A model generated the notes under the pieces. It worked only from the letters and a program-made list of their open reading frames with translations. It ran no database searches and had not been told where the DNA came from. A DNA stretch of 6,140 bases from Buchnera aphidicola (Aphis craccivora) (GTDB lineage Bacteria > Pseudomonadota > Gammaproteobacteria > Enterobacterales > Enterobacteriaceae): assembly GCF_005082145.1 (NCBI RefSeq), contig NZ_CP034898.1, positions 1-6,140 of the forward strand, read 5' to 3'. This document shows, piece by piece, positions 1 through 6,140 of this stretch. A program made the position numbers and the translations under genes. Position 1 is the stretch's first letter. Each line of letters opens with the position of its first letter.

Positions 1-50
1 TTCATAAGCAAGGGAGACATATTTGATAATATGTCTCCCTTGCTTATGAA
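1..50. repeat. Perfect 23-bp inverted repeat (long hairpin) upstream of leuA
   Basis: Arms 1-23 and 28-50 are exact reverse complements around the 4-base loop TGAT (24-27). The arm core AAGCAAGGGAGACAT is clearly richer in G+C than the surrounding non-coding DNA. A 23-bp perfect match in such A+T-biased, mutation-prone DNA implies that it is maintained. Long inverted repeats near the leu operon have, to my recollection, been reported in other Buchnera leucine plasmids. The structure could act as an RNA hairpin in the leu leader, as a terminator or insulator for transcription arriving from the left, or as a cruciform or protein-binding site near repA. A short T-rich run (52-56) follows the right arm, so weak intrinsic termination on the + strand is possible. 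The inverted repeat itself is certain; its role is not known. Confidence 0.97.
23..50 (+). promoter_or_regulatory. Possible leu operon promoter embedded in the inverted repeat
   Basis: TTGATA at 23-28 matches five of six bases of the sigma-70 -35 consensus. It sits 16 bases before TATGAA (45-50), which matches four of six bases of the -10 consensus. Transcription would begin near 57 and leave a leader of about 53 bases before leuA. The -35 box covers the hairpin loop and the -10 box lies in the right arm, so cruciform extrusion or a bound protein would block it. A weaker alternative is TTGTGT (58-63) with TATTAT (83-88) at a long 19-base spacing. Such matches arise easily by chance in A+T-rich DNA, so this is a suggestion only. 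Confidence 0.27.
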
Positions 51-109
51 ATTTTTATTGTGTAAATTTATTTATTAATATTTATTATTTTAAACTCTGA
101 GATAAAATT

Positions 110-1666
110 ATGAATTCAAAAATTATTATTTTTGATACTACTTTACGTGATGGAGAACAAGCATTACAAGCAAGTCTAAGTGTCAAACAAAAACTACAAA
201 TTGCATTATCTCTAGAAAATTCAGCTATAGATATTATTGAAGTTGGATTTCCTATTTCTTCACCAGGAGATTTTACGTCTGTTCAAGAAATATCTAAAAA
301 AATTAAAAATAGCAAAATATGTAGTTTAGCTCGTTGTATAAATAAAGATATTGATGTTGCGGCAGAAGCAATGTCGTATTCAGATTCATTTAGAATACAT
401 ATTTTTTTAGCAACTTCAACATTACATATGGAATCAAAATTAAATAAAAGTTTTGATCAAATTATAGATATGTCGATATCTTCTGTAAAAAGAGCGCTAC
501 GTTACACAGATGACATTGAATTTTCTTGTGAGGATGCAAGCAGAACTACTCCAGATAATCTATGTAGAATTGTCGAAAAATTAATAAATTCAGGAGTTAA
601 AACAATTAATATACCAGATACAGTAGGATATACAGTACCTAATGAATTATCATCCATTATTAAAAATTTATTTCAACGTGTTCCTAACATTGATAAATCT
701 ATTATTTCAGTACATTGTCATAATGATTTGGGTATGGCAGTGGGAAATTCAATATCTGCTATACAAGCAGGTGCTAGACAAATAGAAGGAACTATAAACG
801 GAATTGGAGAAAGGGCTGGTAATACAGCACTAGAAGAAGTAATTATGGCAATTAAGGTTAGACAAGATATTTTAAAAGTATCCACTAATATCAAGCATAA
901 AGAAATATATCGTACTAGTAAAATTATCAGTCAAATTTGCAATATGCCTATTCCACCTAATAAAGCAATAGTAGGTAGTAATGCATTTGCTCATTCTTCT
1001 GGAATTCATCAAGATGGTGTCCTAAAAAATAGAAAAAATTATGAAATTATGGAACCGAGTAGCATTGGACTAAAAGAAGTTAAATTGAATTTAACATCTA
1101 GATCAGGTAGAGCTGCTGTAAAACATTATATGACAGAAATGGGTTACAAAGAAACAGACTATAATATGGATGAATTATATACAGCATTTCTGAAATTAGC
1201 AGATAAAAAAGGACAAGTTTTTGATTATGATTTAGAAGCATTAGCATTTTTTAATACACAACAAAATGAATCAGAATATTTTTCACTCTCTTTTTTTAGT
1301 GTTCAATCTATTTCTAATGGTTTATCAACTGCTTCAGTTAAGTTGCTTTGTGGGGGAAACAAATTCATAGAATCTGCTACTACAAGTAATGGTCCAGTAG
1401 ATGCTATTTATCAAGCTATAAATAGAATTACACATTTCCCTATAATTTTGCAAAAATACCAATTAATAGCCAAAGGAAAAGGAGAAGATGCTTTAGGCCA
1501 AGTTAATATTTTAGTTCAATATAAAAAAAGAAAATTTCATGGTGTTGGTTTAGCAACTGATATTATTGAATCTTCTGCACAAGCTATGATTAATGTTTTA
1601 AATACTATATGGAAAGTTAACCAGGTAAATAAAAAATTAAAAAATTTAAAAAGAATAAATAATTAA
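110..1666 (+). CDS. leuA: 2-isopropylmalate synthase LeuA
   Basis: Catalyses the first committed step of leucine synthesis: condensation of 2-ketoisovalerate with acetyl-CoA to 2-isopropylmalate, in the cytoplasm. The product has 518 residues against 523 in E. coli and aligns from the first residues. The N-terminal TIM-barrel carries the DTTLRDGEQ motif (9-17) with metal ligand D14. H202 and H204 of HCHND and N238 of GERAGN complete the divalent metal site at the same positions as in E. coli. The linker motifs SSGIHQDG and [12 protein letters not shown] are intact. Residues from about 392 to 506 form the C-terminal leucine-binding regulatory domain, including DALGQV and HGVGLATDI, so feedback inhibition by leucine is probably retained. 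The ATG at 110 is preceded by GAGA (99-102) at 7 bases and matches the family N-terminus. It is first gene of the operon, 48 bases before leuB. The tail is rich in Lys and Asn, as is usual in A+T-biased symbionts. Confidence 0.98.
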   Translation: MNSKIIIFDTTLRDGEQALQASLSVKQKLQIALSLENSAIDIIEVGFPISSPGDFTSVQEISKKIKNSKICSLARCINKDIDVAAEAMSYSDSFRIHIFLATSTLHMESKLNKSFDQIIDMSISSVKRALRYTDDIEFSCEDASRTTPDNLCRIVEKLINSGVKTINIPDTVGYTVPNELSSIIKNLFQRVPNIDKSIISVHCHNDLGMAVGNSISAIQAGARQIEGTINGIGERAGNTALEEVIMAIKVRQDILKVSTNIKHKEIYRTSKIISQICNMPIPPNKAIVGSNAFAHSSGIHQDGVLKNRKNYEIMEPSSIGLKEVKLNLTSRSGRAAVKHYMTEMGYKETDYNMDELYTAFLKLADKKGQVFDYDLEALAFFNTQQNESEYFSLSFFSVQSISNGLSTASVKLLCGGNKFIESATTSNGPVDAIYQAINRITHFPIILQKYQLIAKGKGEDALGQVNILVQYKKRKFHGVGLATDIIESSAQAMINVLNTIWKVNQVNKKLKNLKRINN

Positions 1667-1684
1667 ATTTTTTAATTTTAGTTT

Positions 1685-1700
1685 ATTCAATTTTTTGAAT
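1685..1700 (+). promoter_or_regulatory. Small hairpin in the leuA-leuB gap, next to the leuB ribosome site
   Basis: ATTCAA (1685-1690) and TTGAAT (1695-1700) are exact complements around the loop TTTT. The Shine-Dalgarno-like GGAAA (1702-1706) begins two bases after the stem and lies 8 bases before the leuB ATG. The stem is short and A/T-rich, so it would be weak. It might slightly modulate leuB translation or protect an mRNA end. It is not a terminator, because no T-run follows and the downstream genes clearly belong to the same operon. A chance origin is quite possible. Confidence 0.3.
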
Positions 1701-1714
1701 CGGAAATATTTGAT

Positions 1715-2806
1715 ATGAAAAAAAAATTTCGTATTGCAGTTTTACCAGGAGATGGTATAGGTCCTGAAGTTATGCAAGAAGCATATAAAATTTTAAATAT
1801 ATTAGAAAAATATTTTTTTTTATCTTTAACAATAAATGAATTCGATATTGGTGGTATAGCTATTGATAAAGAAGGTGTAGCTTTACCTCAAAAAACAATA
1901 GTTGGTTGTGAAAATTCTGATGCAATTTTATTTGGTTCAGTAGGAGGTGAAAAGTGGAATTTTTTACCATCTGAATTACAGCCTGAAAGAGCTTCTTTAT
2001 TACCTCTTAGAAAACATTTTAATCTTTTTTGTAATTTAAGACCAGCTAAATTGTATTCAGAACTTAAACATTTATCACCCCTTCGAGATGAAATTGTTAA
2101 TGATGGATTTGATATATTATGTATTAGAGAATTAACTGGAGGTATTTATTTCGGAGATAAAAAAGGTAGATTTGTTAACAAAAATAATACATATGCATTT
2201 GATACAGAAATTTATTATGATTTTGAGATTCACCGCATTGCTAACTTAGCTTTTCAAATTGCTCGTTCTAGAAGAAAAAAAGTTTGTTCAATTGATAAAG
2301 CTAATGTTCTTGAAAGTTCTTTTTTGTGGAGAGAAATAGTACATAAAGTTTCTAAAAATTATTCTGATGTTAAATTATCTCATTTGTATATTGACAATGC
2401 TTCTATGCAGCTTATTAAAAATCCAAATCAATTTGATATTCTTCTTTGTTCTAATCTTTTTGGTGATATTCTTTCTGATGAATGCGCTATGTTAACTGGA
2501 TCTATCGGTATGTTACCTTCAGCAAGTTTGAACGAAAAAAATTTTGGTTTATATGAACCTGCTGGTGGTTCTGCTCCTGATATTAAAGGTCTTAATATTG
2601 CTAATCCTATAGCACAAATACTTTCTGTTTCTATGTTAGTTAGATATAGCATGAATTTACCTGAAATAGCAAATAAAATTGATTATTCTGTTCGTCGTTC
2701 TTTACTGGAAGGGTATAGAACAATAGATATATCTAACGGTCGAGATTATATAAAAACTAGTGAAATGGGTGATGTTATTGCTAAATTTTTAATAGATGGA
2801 AGATAA
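1715..2806 (+). CDS. leuB: 3-isopropylmalate dehydrogenase LeuB
   Basis: NAD-dependent oxidation and decarboxylation of 3-isopropylmalate to 2-ketoisocaproate, the last ring-specific leucine step before transamination. It acts as a cytoplasmic homodimer needing Mg or Mn. The 363 residues equal the E. coli length. The start motif GDGIGPEV (12-19) is present. Substrate arginines R99, R109 and R138, catalytic Y145 (in TGGIYFG) and K195 are in place. So are metal aspartates D227 (YIDNAS), D251 and D255 (FGDILSDE). The cofactor loop [10 protein letters not shown] (281-290) with the NIANP segment marks NAD preference. The ATG at 1715 has GGAAA 8 bases upstream and gives the family N-terminus. An A9 run follows directly after the ATG (1718-1726) and a T9 run lies at 1813-1821; both are possible slippage sites. 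The stop codon is one base from the leuC start, suggesting translational coupling. No damage is seen. Confidence 0.98.
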   Translation: MKKKFRIAVLPGDGIGPEVMQEAYKILNILEKYFFLSLTINEFDIGGIAIDKEGVALPQKTIVGCENSDAILFGSVGGEKWNFLPSELQPERASLLPLRKHFNLFCNLRPAKLYSELKHLSPLRDEIVNDGFDILCIRELTGGIYFGDKKGRFVNKNNTYAFDTEIYYDFEIHRIANLAFQIARSRRKKVCSIDKANVLESSFLWREIVHKVSKNYSDVKLSHLYIDNASMQLIKNPNQFDILLCSNLFGDILSDECAMLTGSIGMLPSASLNEKNFGLYEPAGGSAPDIKGLNIANPIAQILSVSMLVRYSMNLPEIANKIDYSVRRSLLEGYRTIDISNGRDYIKTSEMGDVIAKFLIDGR

Positions 2807-2807
2807 A

Positions 2808-4208
2808 ATGAAAAAAACTTTATATGAAAAAATATATGATTCTCATATTGTACATAAAGAAAAAGAAAATATTTCTATTTTATATATAGATTTACATTTA
2901 TTACATGAGGTTACATCACCACAAGCTTTTGATGCATTACGCAAGAAAAACCGACTTGTTCGTCAACCTAAAAAAACATTTGCTACAATGGATCATAATG
3001 TTTCAACAATAAGTAAAGATATTGATGCATCAGGTTCTATGGCAAAAATACAAATGCAACAGTTAATTAAAAATTGTAATGAATTTAATATATCATTATA
3101 TGATTTAAATAATTTAAATCAGGGAATTGTTCATGTAATAGGTCCTGAAAATGGAATGACTTTACCTGGTATGACTATAGTTTGTGGTGATTCTCATACA
3201 TCAACTCACGGTGCATTTGGTGCATTAGCTTTTGGGATTGGAACATCAGAAGTTGAACATGTTCTTGCAACACAAACATTAAAACAACAACGCTTCAAAA
3301 ATATGAAGATTGAAATAATTGGTAGAATTAAGAATTTTATTACTGCTAAGGATATTATTTTATTTACTATAGGTCAATTAGGAACTTCTGGCGGATCTGG
3401 TTATGTAATTGAATTTTGTGGAAATATAATTAAAAATATGACTATGGAAGAACGAATGACAATTTGTAACATGGCAATTGAAATGGGTGCTAAATCTGCA
3501 TTAATCGCACCTGATGAAACGACATATTCATATCTAAAAAATAAATTATATTCACCTCATGGACAGTTTTGGACAGAAGCAGTTAATTATTGGAAAACAT
3601 TAAAAACAGATGAAGATGCTGTATTTGAAAAAGAATTGATTATTGATGTTACTAATTTATCCCCTCAAATAACTTGGGGTACTAGTCCAGATCAGGTTTT
3701 ATCGGTTAATCAAAAAATACCAAATTATGAATTTTTTAATGATCCTATAAAACGAGATTTAGCTAAATCTGCATGTAATTATATGGATTTAAAACCAGGT
3801 ATATGTTTAACAGATATTAAAATTGATAAAGTTTTTATTGGATCTTGTACAAATTCTCGTATAGAAGATTTAAGATTAGCTGCTAAGATATTAAAAAATA
3901 AAAAAATTTCAACTAATGTAAAAGCTATTGTTGTTCCTGGATCAGGTTTAGTAAAAAAAGAAGCTGAAAATGAAGGATTAGATAAAATTTTTATTAATGC
4001 AGGATTTGAATGGAGGTTACCTGGTTGTTCAATGTGTTTAGGTATGAATGATGATAAATTAGGTAATGGCGAACGTTGTGCTTCTACTAGCAATCGTAAT
4101 TTTGAAGGTCGTCAGGGTAGGGGCGGTAGAACACATTTAGTTAGTCCTGTTATGGCTGCTGCTGCTGCTATATATGGAAAATTCGTTGATGTAAGAAATT
4201 TAAAATAG
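2808..4208 (+). CDS. leuC: 3-isopropylmalate dehydratase large subunit LeuC
   Basis: Large subunit of isopropylmalate isomerase, an aconitase-family 4Fe-4S enzyme that works with LeuD to convert 2- to 3-isopropylmalate through a dehydrated intermediate. I chose the ATG at 2808 over an in-frame ATG at 2796. It gives 466 residues, exactly the E. coli length, and the family start (MxKTLYEK). It also has GGAAG (2798-2802) at suitable spacing and avoids overlapping leuB. Cluster ligands C347 ([10 protein letters not shown]), C407 and C410 ([11 protein letters not shown]) are all present, as are [24 protein letters not shown] and the C-terminal [24 protein letters not shown]. Five GCT codons in a row (4154-4168) encode a conserved alanine run. 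It sits one base after leuB and 15 bases before leuD. Assembly requires an Fe-S pathway encoded elsewhere. Confidence 0.98.
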   Translation: MKKTLYEKIYDSHIVHKEKENISILYIDLHLLHEVTSPQAFDALRKKNRLVRQPKKTFATMDHNVSTISKDIDASGSMAKIQMQQLIKNCNEFNISLYDLNNLNQGIVHVIGPENGMTLPGMTIVCGDSHTSTHGAFGALAFGIGTSEVEHVLATQTLKQQRFKNMKIEIIGRIKNFITAKDIILFTIGQLGTSGGSGYVIEFCGNIIKNMTMEERMTICNMAIEMGAKSALIAPDETTYSYLKNKLYSPHGQFWTEAVNYWKTLKTDEDAVFEKELIIDVTNLSPQITWGTSPDQVLSVNQKIPNYEFFNDPIKRDLAKSACNYMDLKPGICLTDIKIDKVFIGSCTNSRIEDLRLAAKILKNKKISTNVKAIVVPGSGLVKKEAENEGLDKIFINAGFEWRLPGCSMCLGMNDDKLGNGERCASTSNRNFEGRQGRGGRTHLVSPVMAAAAAIYGKFVDVRNLK

Positions 4209-4223
4209 TGAGATGAATTTAAA

Positions 4224-4850
4224 ATGTTTAAATTTACTGAAGAATATAAAGGCACCGTTTTACCTTTAAACATATCTAATGTAGATACAGATGCGATTAT
4301 TCCTAAACAATTTTTACAAAAAGTAAACAAAACAGGTTTTGGTAAATATTTATTTCATGATTGGAGATATTTTGATAAAAATCAATGTAATTTAAATCCT
4401 AATTTTATTTTAAATAAAAAAATTTATAAAAATGCTAGTATTTTATTAACTCAAGATAATTTTGGATGTGGTTCATCGAGGGAACATGCTGTTTGGGCTT
4501 TATTGGATTATGGTTTTAAAGTAATAATTGCCCCTAGTTTTTCTGATATTTTTTATAATAATTGCTTTAATAATAAATTATTATTAATTATTTTAAAAAA
4601 AATGGAAGTTAATTATTTGTTTGATTTAATTAATAAAGAAAAGATCATTCAATTAAGTATTAATTTAATAAATAATAAAGTAAGTTTTAAAGATAAAAAT
4701 TTTTTATTTAATTTAAATGATTTTCAACGTTTTTATTTATTAAATGATTTAGATAGTATAGATTTAACTATGCAATTAAATAATAAAATTAAAACTTATG
4801 AAAATAAGATACCTTCTTTTTTGTTAAAAAGAAAAGAATTTAGTGTTTAA
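4224..4850 (+). CDS. leuD: 3-isopropylmalate dehydratase small subunit LeuD
   Basis: Small (swivel-domain) subunit that completes the LeuCD isomerase active site and shapes substrate recognition. Family motifs are intact: NVDTDAIIPKQFLQK (19-33), TGFG, FHDWR and the active-site loop NFGCGSSREHA (79-89), followed by GFKVIIAPSFSDIF (97-110). The 208 residues exceed the 201 of E. coli by a short basic tail after the usual end. The second half, from about residue 118, is much more Lys/Asn/Ile-rich and less conserved than the first, although the LDSIDLT motif near 176-182 is recognisable. This looks like relaxed constraint under A+T pressure and not loss of function. The ATG at 4224 has GAGA (4210-4213) 10 bases upstream. 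It is the last gene of the operon, with a terminator starting seven bases past the stop. Confidence 0.97.
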   Translation: MFKFTEEYKGTVLPLNISNVDTDAIIPKQFLQKVNKTGFGKYLFHDWRYFDKNQCNLNPNFILNKKIYKNASILLTQDNFGCGSSREHAVWALLDYGFKVIIAPSFSDIFYNNCFNNKLLLIILKKMEVNYLFDLINKEKIIQLSINLINNKVSFKDKNFLFNLNDFQRFYLLNDLDSIDLTMQLNNKIKTYENKIPSFLLKRKEFSV

Positions 4851-4856
4851 AATTTT

Positions 4857-4892
4857 AAATAGCGAAATTTTTTTAAAATTCGCTATTTTTTA
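4857..4892 (+). terminator. Intrinsic terminator of the leuABCD operon
   Basis: AAATAGCG (4857-4864) pairs exactly with CGCTATTT (4881-4888). The stem continues inward through AA/TT and, after one bulged A, TTTT/AAAA, leaving a three-base loop. A T-rich run (to 4891) follows the right arm. Its place seven bases after the leuD stop fits a Rho-independent terminator for the whole operon. On the - strand the stem is followed by a weaker T-tract, so partial termination of repA read-through is also possible. Confidence 0.88.
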
Positions 4893-5146
4893 TGTTATAT
4901 ATTTTTTTTTTTTTGTTTTTAAAGAATATGTTATTTTGCATTTATTACATAGAAAGCATTTATAAAAAAAAATAATATGCATTTATTATATTTAAAAAAA
5001 AAAAAATAGTAATTTCTTAATAAAAAATTTGAATAATATGATTATTTTAAAATTTTTGAATAAAATTTAATTTATTTTTAATAGATTATTAATGAAAAGA
5101 ATAGAGATGAGATTAAAAAATTTATATTTTTGTATAAAAAATTTTT
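4893..5146. other. A/T-rich non-coding region; candidate plasmid origin (oriR/CIS) downstream of repA
   Basis: No credible gene occurs here. The region lies between the leu terminator and the end of repA, just downstream of repA in its own direction. In RepFIIA plasmids such as R1 and R100 the CIS element and the RepA-dependent origin occupy this place, so by position it is the best origin candidate. It contains a T13 run (4902-4914), an A13 run (4994-5006), three GCATTTAT direct repeats, and TTTGAATAA twice (5028-5036, 5055-5063). Near the repA stop, AAAAAATTTATA (5115-5126) can pair imperfectly with the A/T sequence at 5133-5146, which could weakly terminate repA. I see no canonical DnaA box (TTATNCACA). 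The origin assignment rests on position and composition only. Confidence 0.4.
4938..4986 (+). repeat. Three GCATTTAT direct repeats
   Basis: GCATTTAT occurs at 4938-4945, 4956-4963 and 4979-4986. The first and third copies extend to an identical 11-base TGCATTTATTA (4937-4947 and 4978-4988). The start-to-start distances are 18 and 23 bases, close to two helical turns. They could be short iteron-like binding sites for RepA or a host factor. The classic RepFIIA origin is not iteron-based, and A/T-rich DNA repeats easily, so function is unproven. Confidence 0.45.
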
Positions 5147-5998
5147 TTAATTATCAGGATATGTATTTGTTGCTATTTTTCGTAAATAATAATAGCTAAT
5201 GTTTACTTGTTTTTTTAATCCACTGGGGCCCATTTTTGTTAATTCGCTAATAGAATATTTACCTACTAGAGCTTGGAGAATTTTTTGTCTTGCTTCTTTT
5301 TCATCTAAAGCAATTAAACGTTGTGCATTTCTTTTCTTTTTATAAAAAGCATGTTTAGATATTCTGTATTTAAAGAGATTTCTCATTTGAGCATCTTTAG
5401 CTTTTGTTTTTGCTTCGGAAATTGTTATAGGCTTTAATCCTTGAGTGATAAGATTTTTGTTAATCCATCCTAATTGTTGTTTTTTAGCGTTTATTAATTT
5501 TTTTTCAGAAACATCAAAAAGCATAAAAAATAGCGGAGTAAGCGTTATCATTTTAGGCATATAGTTTCCTAATACTTTATCCCATATTTTTTTGCAAGTT
5601 ACAAAACCCATAGGCTCCATAAAATGTGTAATTAGTCTAGATGCACGTGTGATTGATTTATTTCCCGTTTTTGATATTGTAGATAATCCGCATTCATCTG
5701 ATAATTGTTCTACTGATGCTTGTACTAATTCTGATGAAATGTTAAAATGATATATCATAGCTAGAACCATTGCTCTCATAGCACATGCTCGATGTTCATT
5801 TAGCCTTCTAGTTCTTTTTATTGGAAGACCAGTTTTAATATCTTTGGGTTGAATCACATAATTTAATTCGCATCGTGCTACATCTATTTCTGATGCTTTT
5901 TTCATTGCAAAGTAAATGAACGACGGTCGACGTTTATCGTTTTTAGGTGGTGTAAAAATTGGATTTTTATTGTTTATATAATTTTTTCTAAATGACAT
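5147..5998 (-). CDS. repA: RepFIIA-family plasmid replication initiator RepA
   Basis: Initiates plasmid replication by binding the origin and recruiting host replication proteins. The 283-residue product resembles IncFII RepA (R1/R100) along most of its length. The N-terminal [10 protein letters not shown] (12-21) matches NPVFTPRE-type starts and supports the ATG at 5998. The core [12 protein letters not shown]...[13 protein letters not shown] (96-126) looks like the winged-helix DNA-binding segment. [25 protein letters not shown] (144-168) matches the conserved GCYIPTDITFT...LDVSEE block. A strongly basic stretch follows (about 195-227). Buchnera leucine plasmids are known to carry this family, often as two copies (repA1, repA2); only one is present here and I cannot say which. 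No Shine-Dalgarno is visible before the ATG. The upstream bases are almost pure A/T, suggesting weak translation suited to copy control. It is convergent with the leu operon. Confidence 0.93.
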   Translation of the reverse strand: MSFRKNYINNKNPIFTPPKNDKRRPSFIYFAMKKASEIDVARCELNYVIQPKDIKTGLPIKRTRRLNEHRACAMRAMVLAMIYHFNISSELVQASVEQLSDECGLSTISKTGNKSITRASRLITHFMEPMGFVTCKKIWDKVLGNYMPKMITLTPLFFMLFDVSEKKLINAKKQQLGWINKNLITQGLKPITISEAKTKAKDAQMRNLFKYRISKHAFYKKKRNAQRLIALDEKEARQKILQALVGKYSISELTKMGPSGLKKQVNISYYYLRKIATNTYPDN

Positions 5999-6140
5999 AA
6001 TAAAATTTTTTTTAAAAAGTTATGTAAAATTTGAGTGTATAAATTAATTGAATTTCTTAAAATTATGTCTTAATAATATATATTTAACATAAATTAAAAA
6101 TTTTTTCAATATAATTTAAAAATTTTTATATAATTAAGAA
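5999..6140 (-). promoter_or_regulatory. Upstream control region of repA with a tentative promoter
   Basis: Non-coding, nearly pure A/T stretch ahead of repA. On the - strand TTGAAA (6109-6104, five of six -35 bases) stands 17 bases before TAAATA (6086-6081), a poor -10 match. Transcription from it would leave a leader of about 75-80 bases. TTATGT (6063-6068) and ACATAA (6087-6092) form a 6-bp inverted repeat overlapping this -10. I find no equivalent of the IncFII copy-control features (copB, a leader peptide coupled to repA, or a G+C-rich CopA/CopT stem-loop) within this stretch. If the molecule is circular, it adjoins the long inverted repeat at 1-50. Confidence 0.28.
6034..6042 (-). promoter_or_regulatory. 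DnaA-box-like 9-mer upstream of repA
   Basis: On the - strand this reads TTATACACT, one mismatch from the consensus TTATNCACA. It lies in the repA leader about 36 bases before the start codon. In IncFII plasmids the DnaA box is in oriR downstream of repA, so the position is unexpected. A near-match in A/T-rich DNA may be chance. It is the closest DnaA-box match I noticed in the non-coding parts. Confidence 0.22.

Noticed and set aside
51..109. Leucine-rich leader peptide for attenuation of the leu operon
   Set aside because: The 59-base leader contains no ATG-led frame with clustered leucine codons, so classical leu attenuation is not supported.
2428..2652. Open frame on the - strand inside leuB
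   Set aside because: It is antisense to the conserved catalytic part of leuB and shows no family motif, so it is a shadow of that gene.
2796..2807. In-frame upstream ATG that would extend LeuC by four residues
   Set aside because: The ATG at 2808 restores the usual family N-terminus and the 466-residue length, and has its ribosome site over the upstream ATG. The longer form overlaps leuB without gain.
3779..4330. Two open frames on the - strand across leuC and the start of leuD
   Set aside because: Both lie opposite highly conserved leuC/leuD motifs. No ribosome sites or recognisable domains are seen.
5092..5199. 35-codon open frame on the + strand running into the 3' end of repA
   Set aside because: It has low-complexity Phe/Asn/Leu content and no ribosome site, and it overlaps repA antisense. 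It is most likely chance.
6070..6090. Six-codon frame on the - strand upstream of repA as a leader peptide like tap of IncFII plasmids
   Set aside because: Its stop is about 70 bases before the repA ATG, it has no ribosome site, and it cannot be coupled to repA translation. It also has too few leucine codons to suggest attenuation.
6138..6140. GAATTC formed if base 6140 joins base 1, as a sign of cloning at an EcoRI site
   Set aside because: A cut EcoRI end would not split between GAA and TTC, so this is probably just a product of where the circle was opened.

Overview
The window carries a complete leucine biosynthesis operon, leuA-leuB-leuC-leuD, on the + strand. A single plasmid replication gene of the IncFII/RepFIIA RepA family (repA) lies on the - strand. 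The sequence is very A+T-rich, about a quarter G+C by eye. It has long homopolymers, dense A/T-ending codons, and proteins that stay close to their Escherichia coli counterparts while shifting toward Lys, Asn and Ile. This combination of leuABCD on a small replicon with a RepFIIA-type RepA is the known hallmark of the leucine plasmid (pLeu) of Buchnera aphidicola, the obligate endosymbiont of aphids. The length and five-gene content suggest that the window is the whole circular plasmid opened at an arbitrary point. The two ends share no overlap, so circularity is inferred and not shown.

Layout: bases 1-50 form a perfect 23-bp inverted repeat with a 4-base loop, followed by a short A/T-rich leader. 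leuA (110-1666), leuB (1715-2806), leuC (2808-4208) and leuD (4224-4850) follow with gaps of 48, 1 and 15 bases, as expected for one transcript. A clear intrinsic terminator (4857-4892) closes the operon. A gene-free A/T-rich stretch (4893-5146) contains T13 and A13 tracts and three copies of GCATTTAT. It lies directly downstream of repA, where the RepFIIA family keeps its CIS element and replication origin. repA (5998 down to 5147) converges on the operon. Bases 5999-6140 are non-coding and would join the inverted repeat in a circle, so repA and leuA would diverge from one control region of about 250 bases.

Function: LeuA makes 2-isopropylmalate from 2-ketoisovalerate and acetyl-CoA. The LeuC/LeuD heterodimer isomerises it to 3-isopropylmalate, and LeuB oxidises and decarboxylates that to 2-ketoisocaproate. 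A transaminase not encoded here, possibly the host's, completes leucine. All catalytic residues I could check are present, so the pathway looks functional and not decaying.

There is only one repA, and the small heat-shock gene and second repA known from many aphid-subfamily Aphidinae pLeu plasmids are missing. This is therefore a minimal pLeu. From memory, plasmids of about 6 kb of this type occur in Buchnera of Lachninae (Cinara) aphids, but the host cannot be fixed from this sequence alone. I see no unknown biological system. The most interesting parts are the palindrome with a promoter-like element inside it and the putative origin region.
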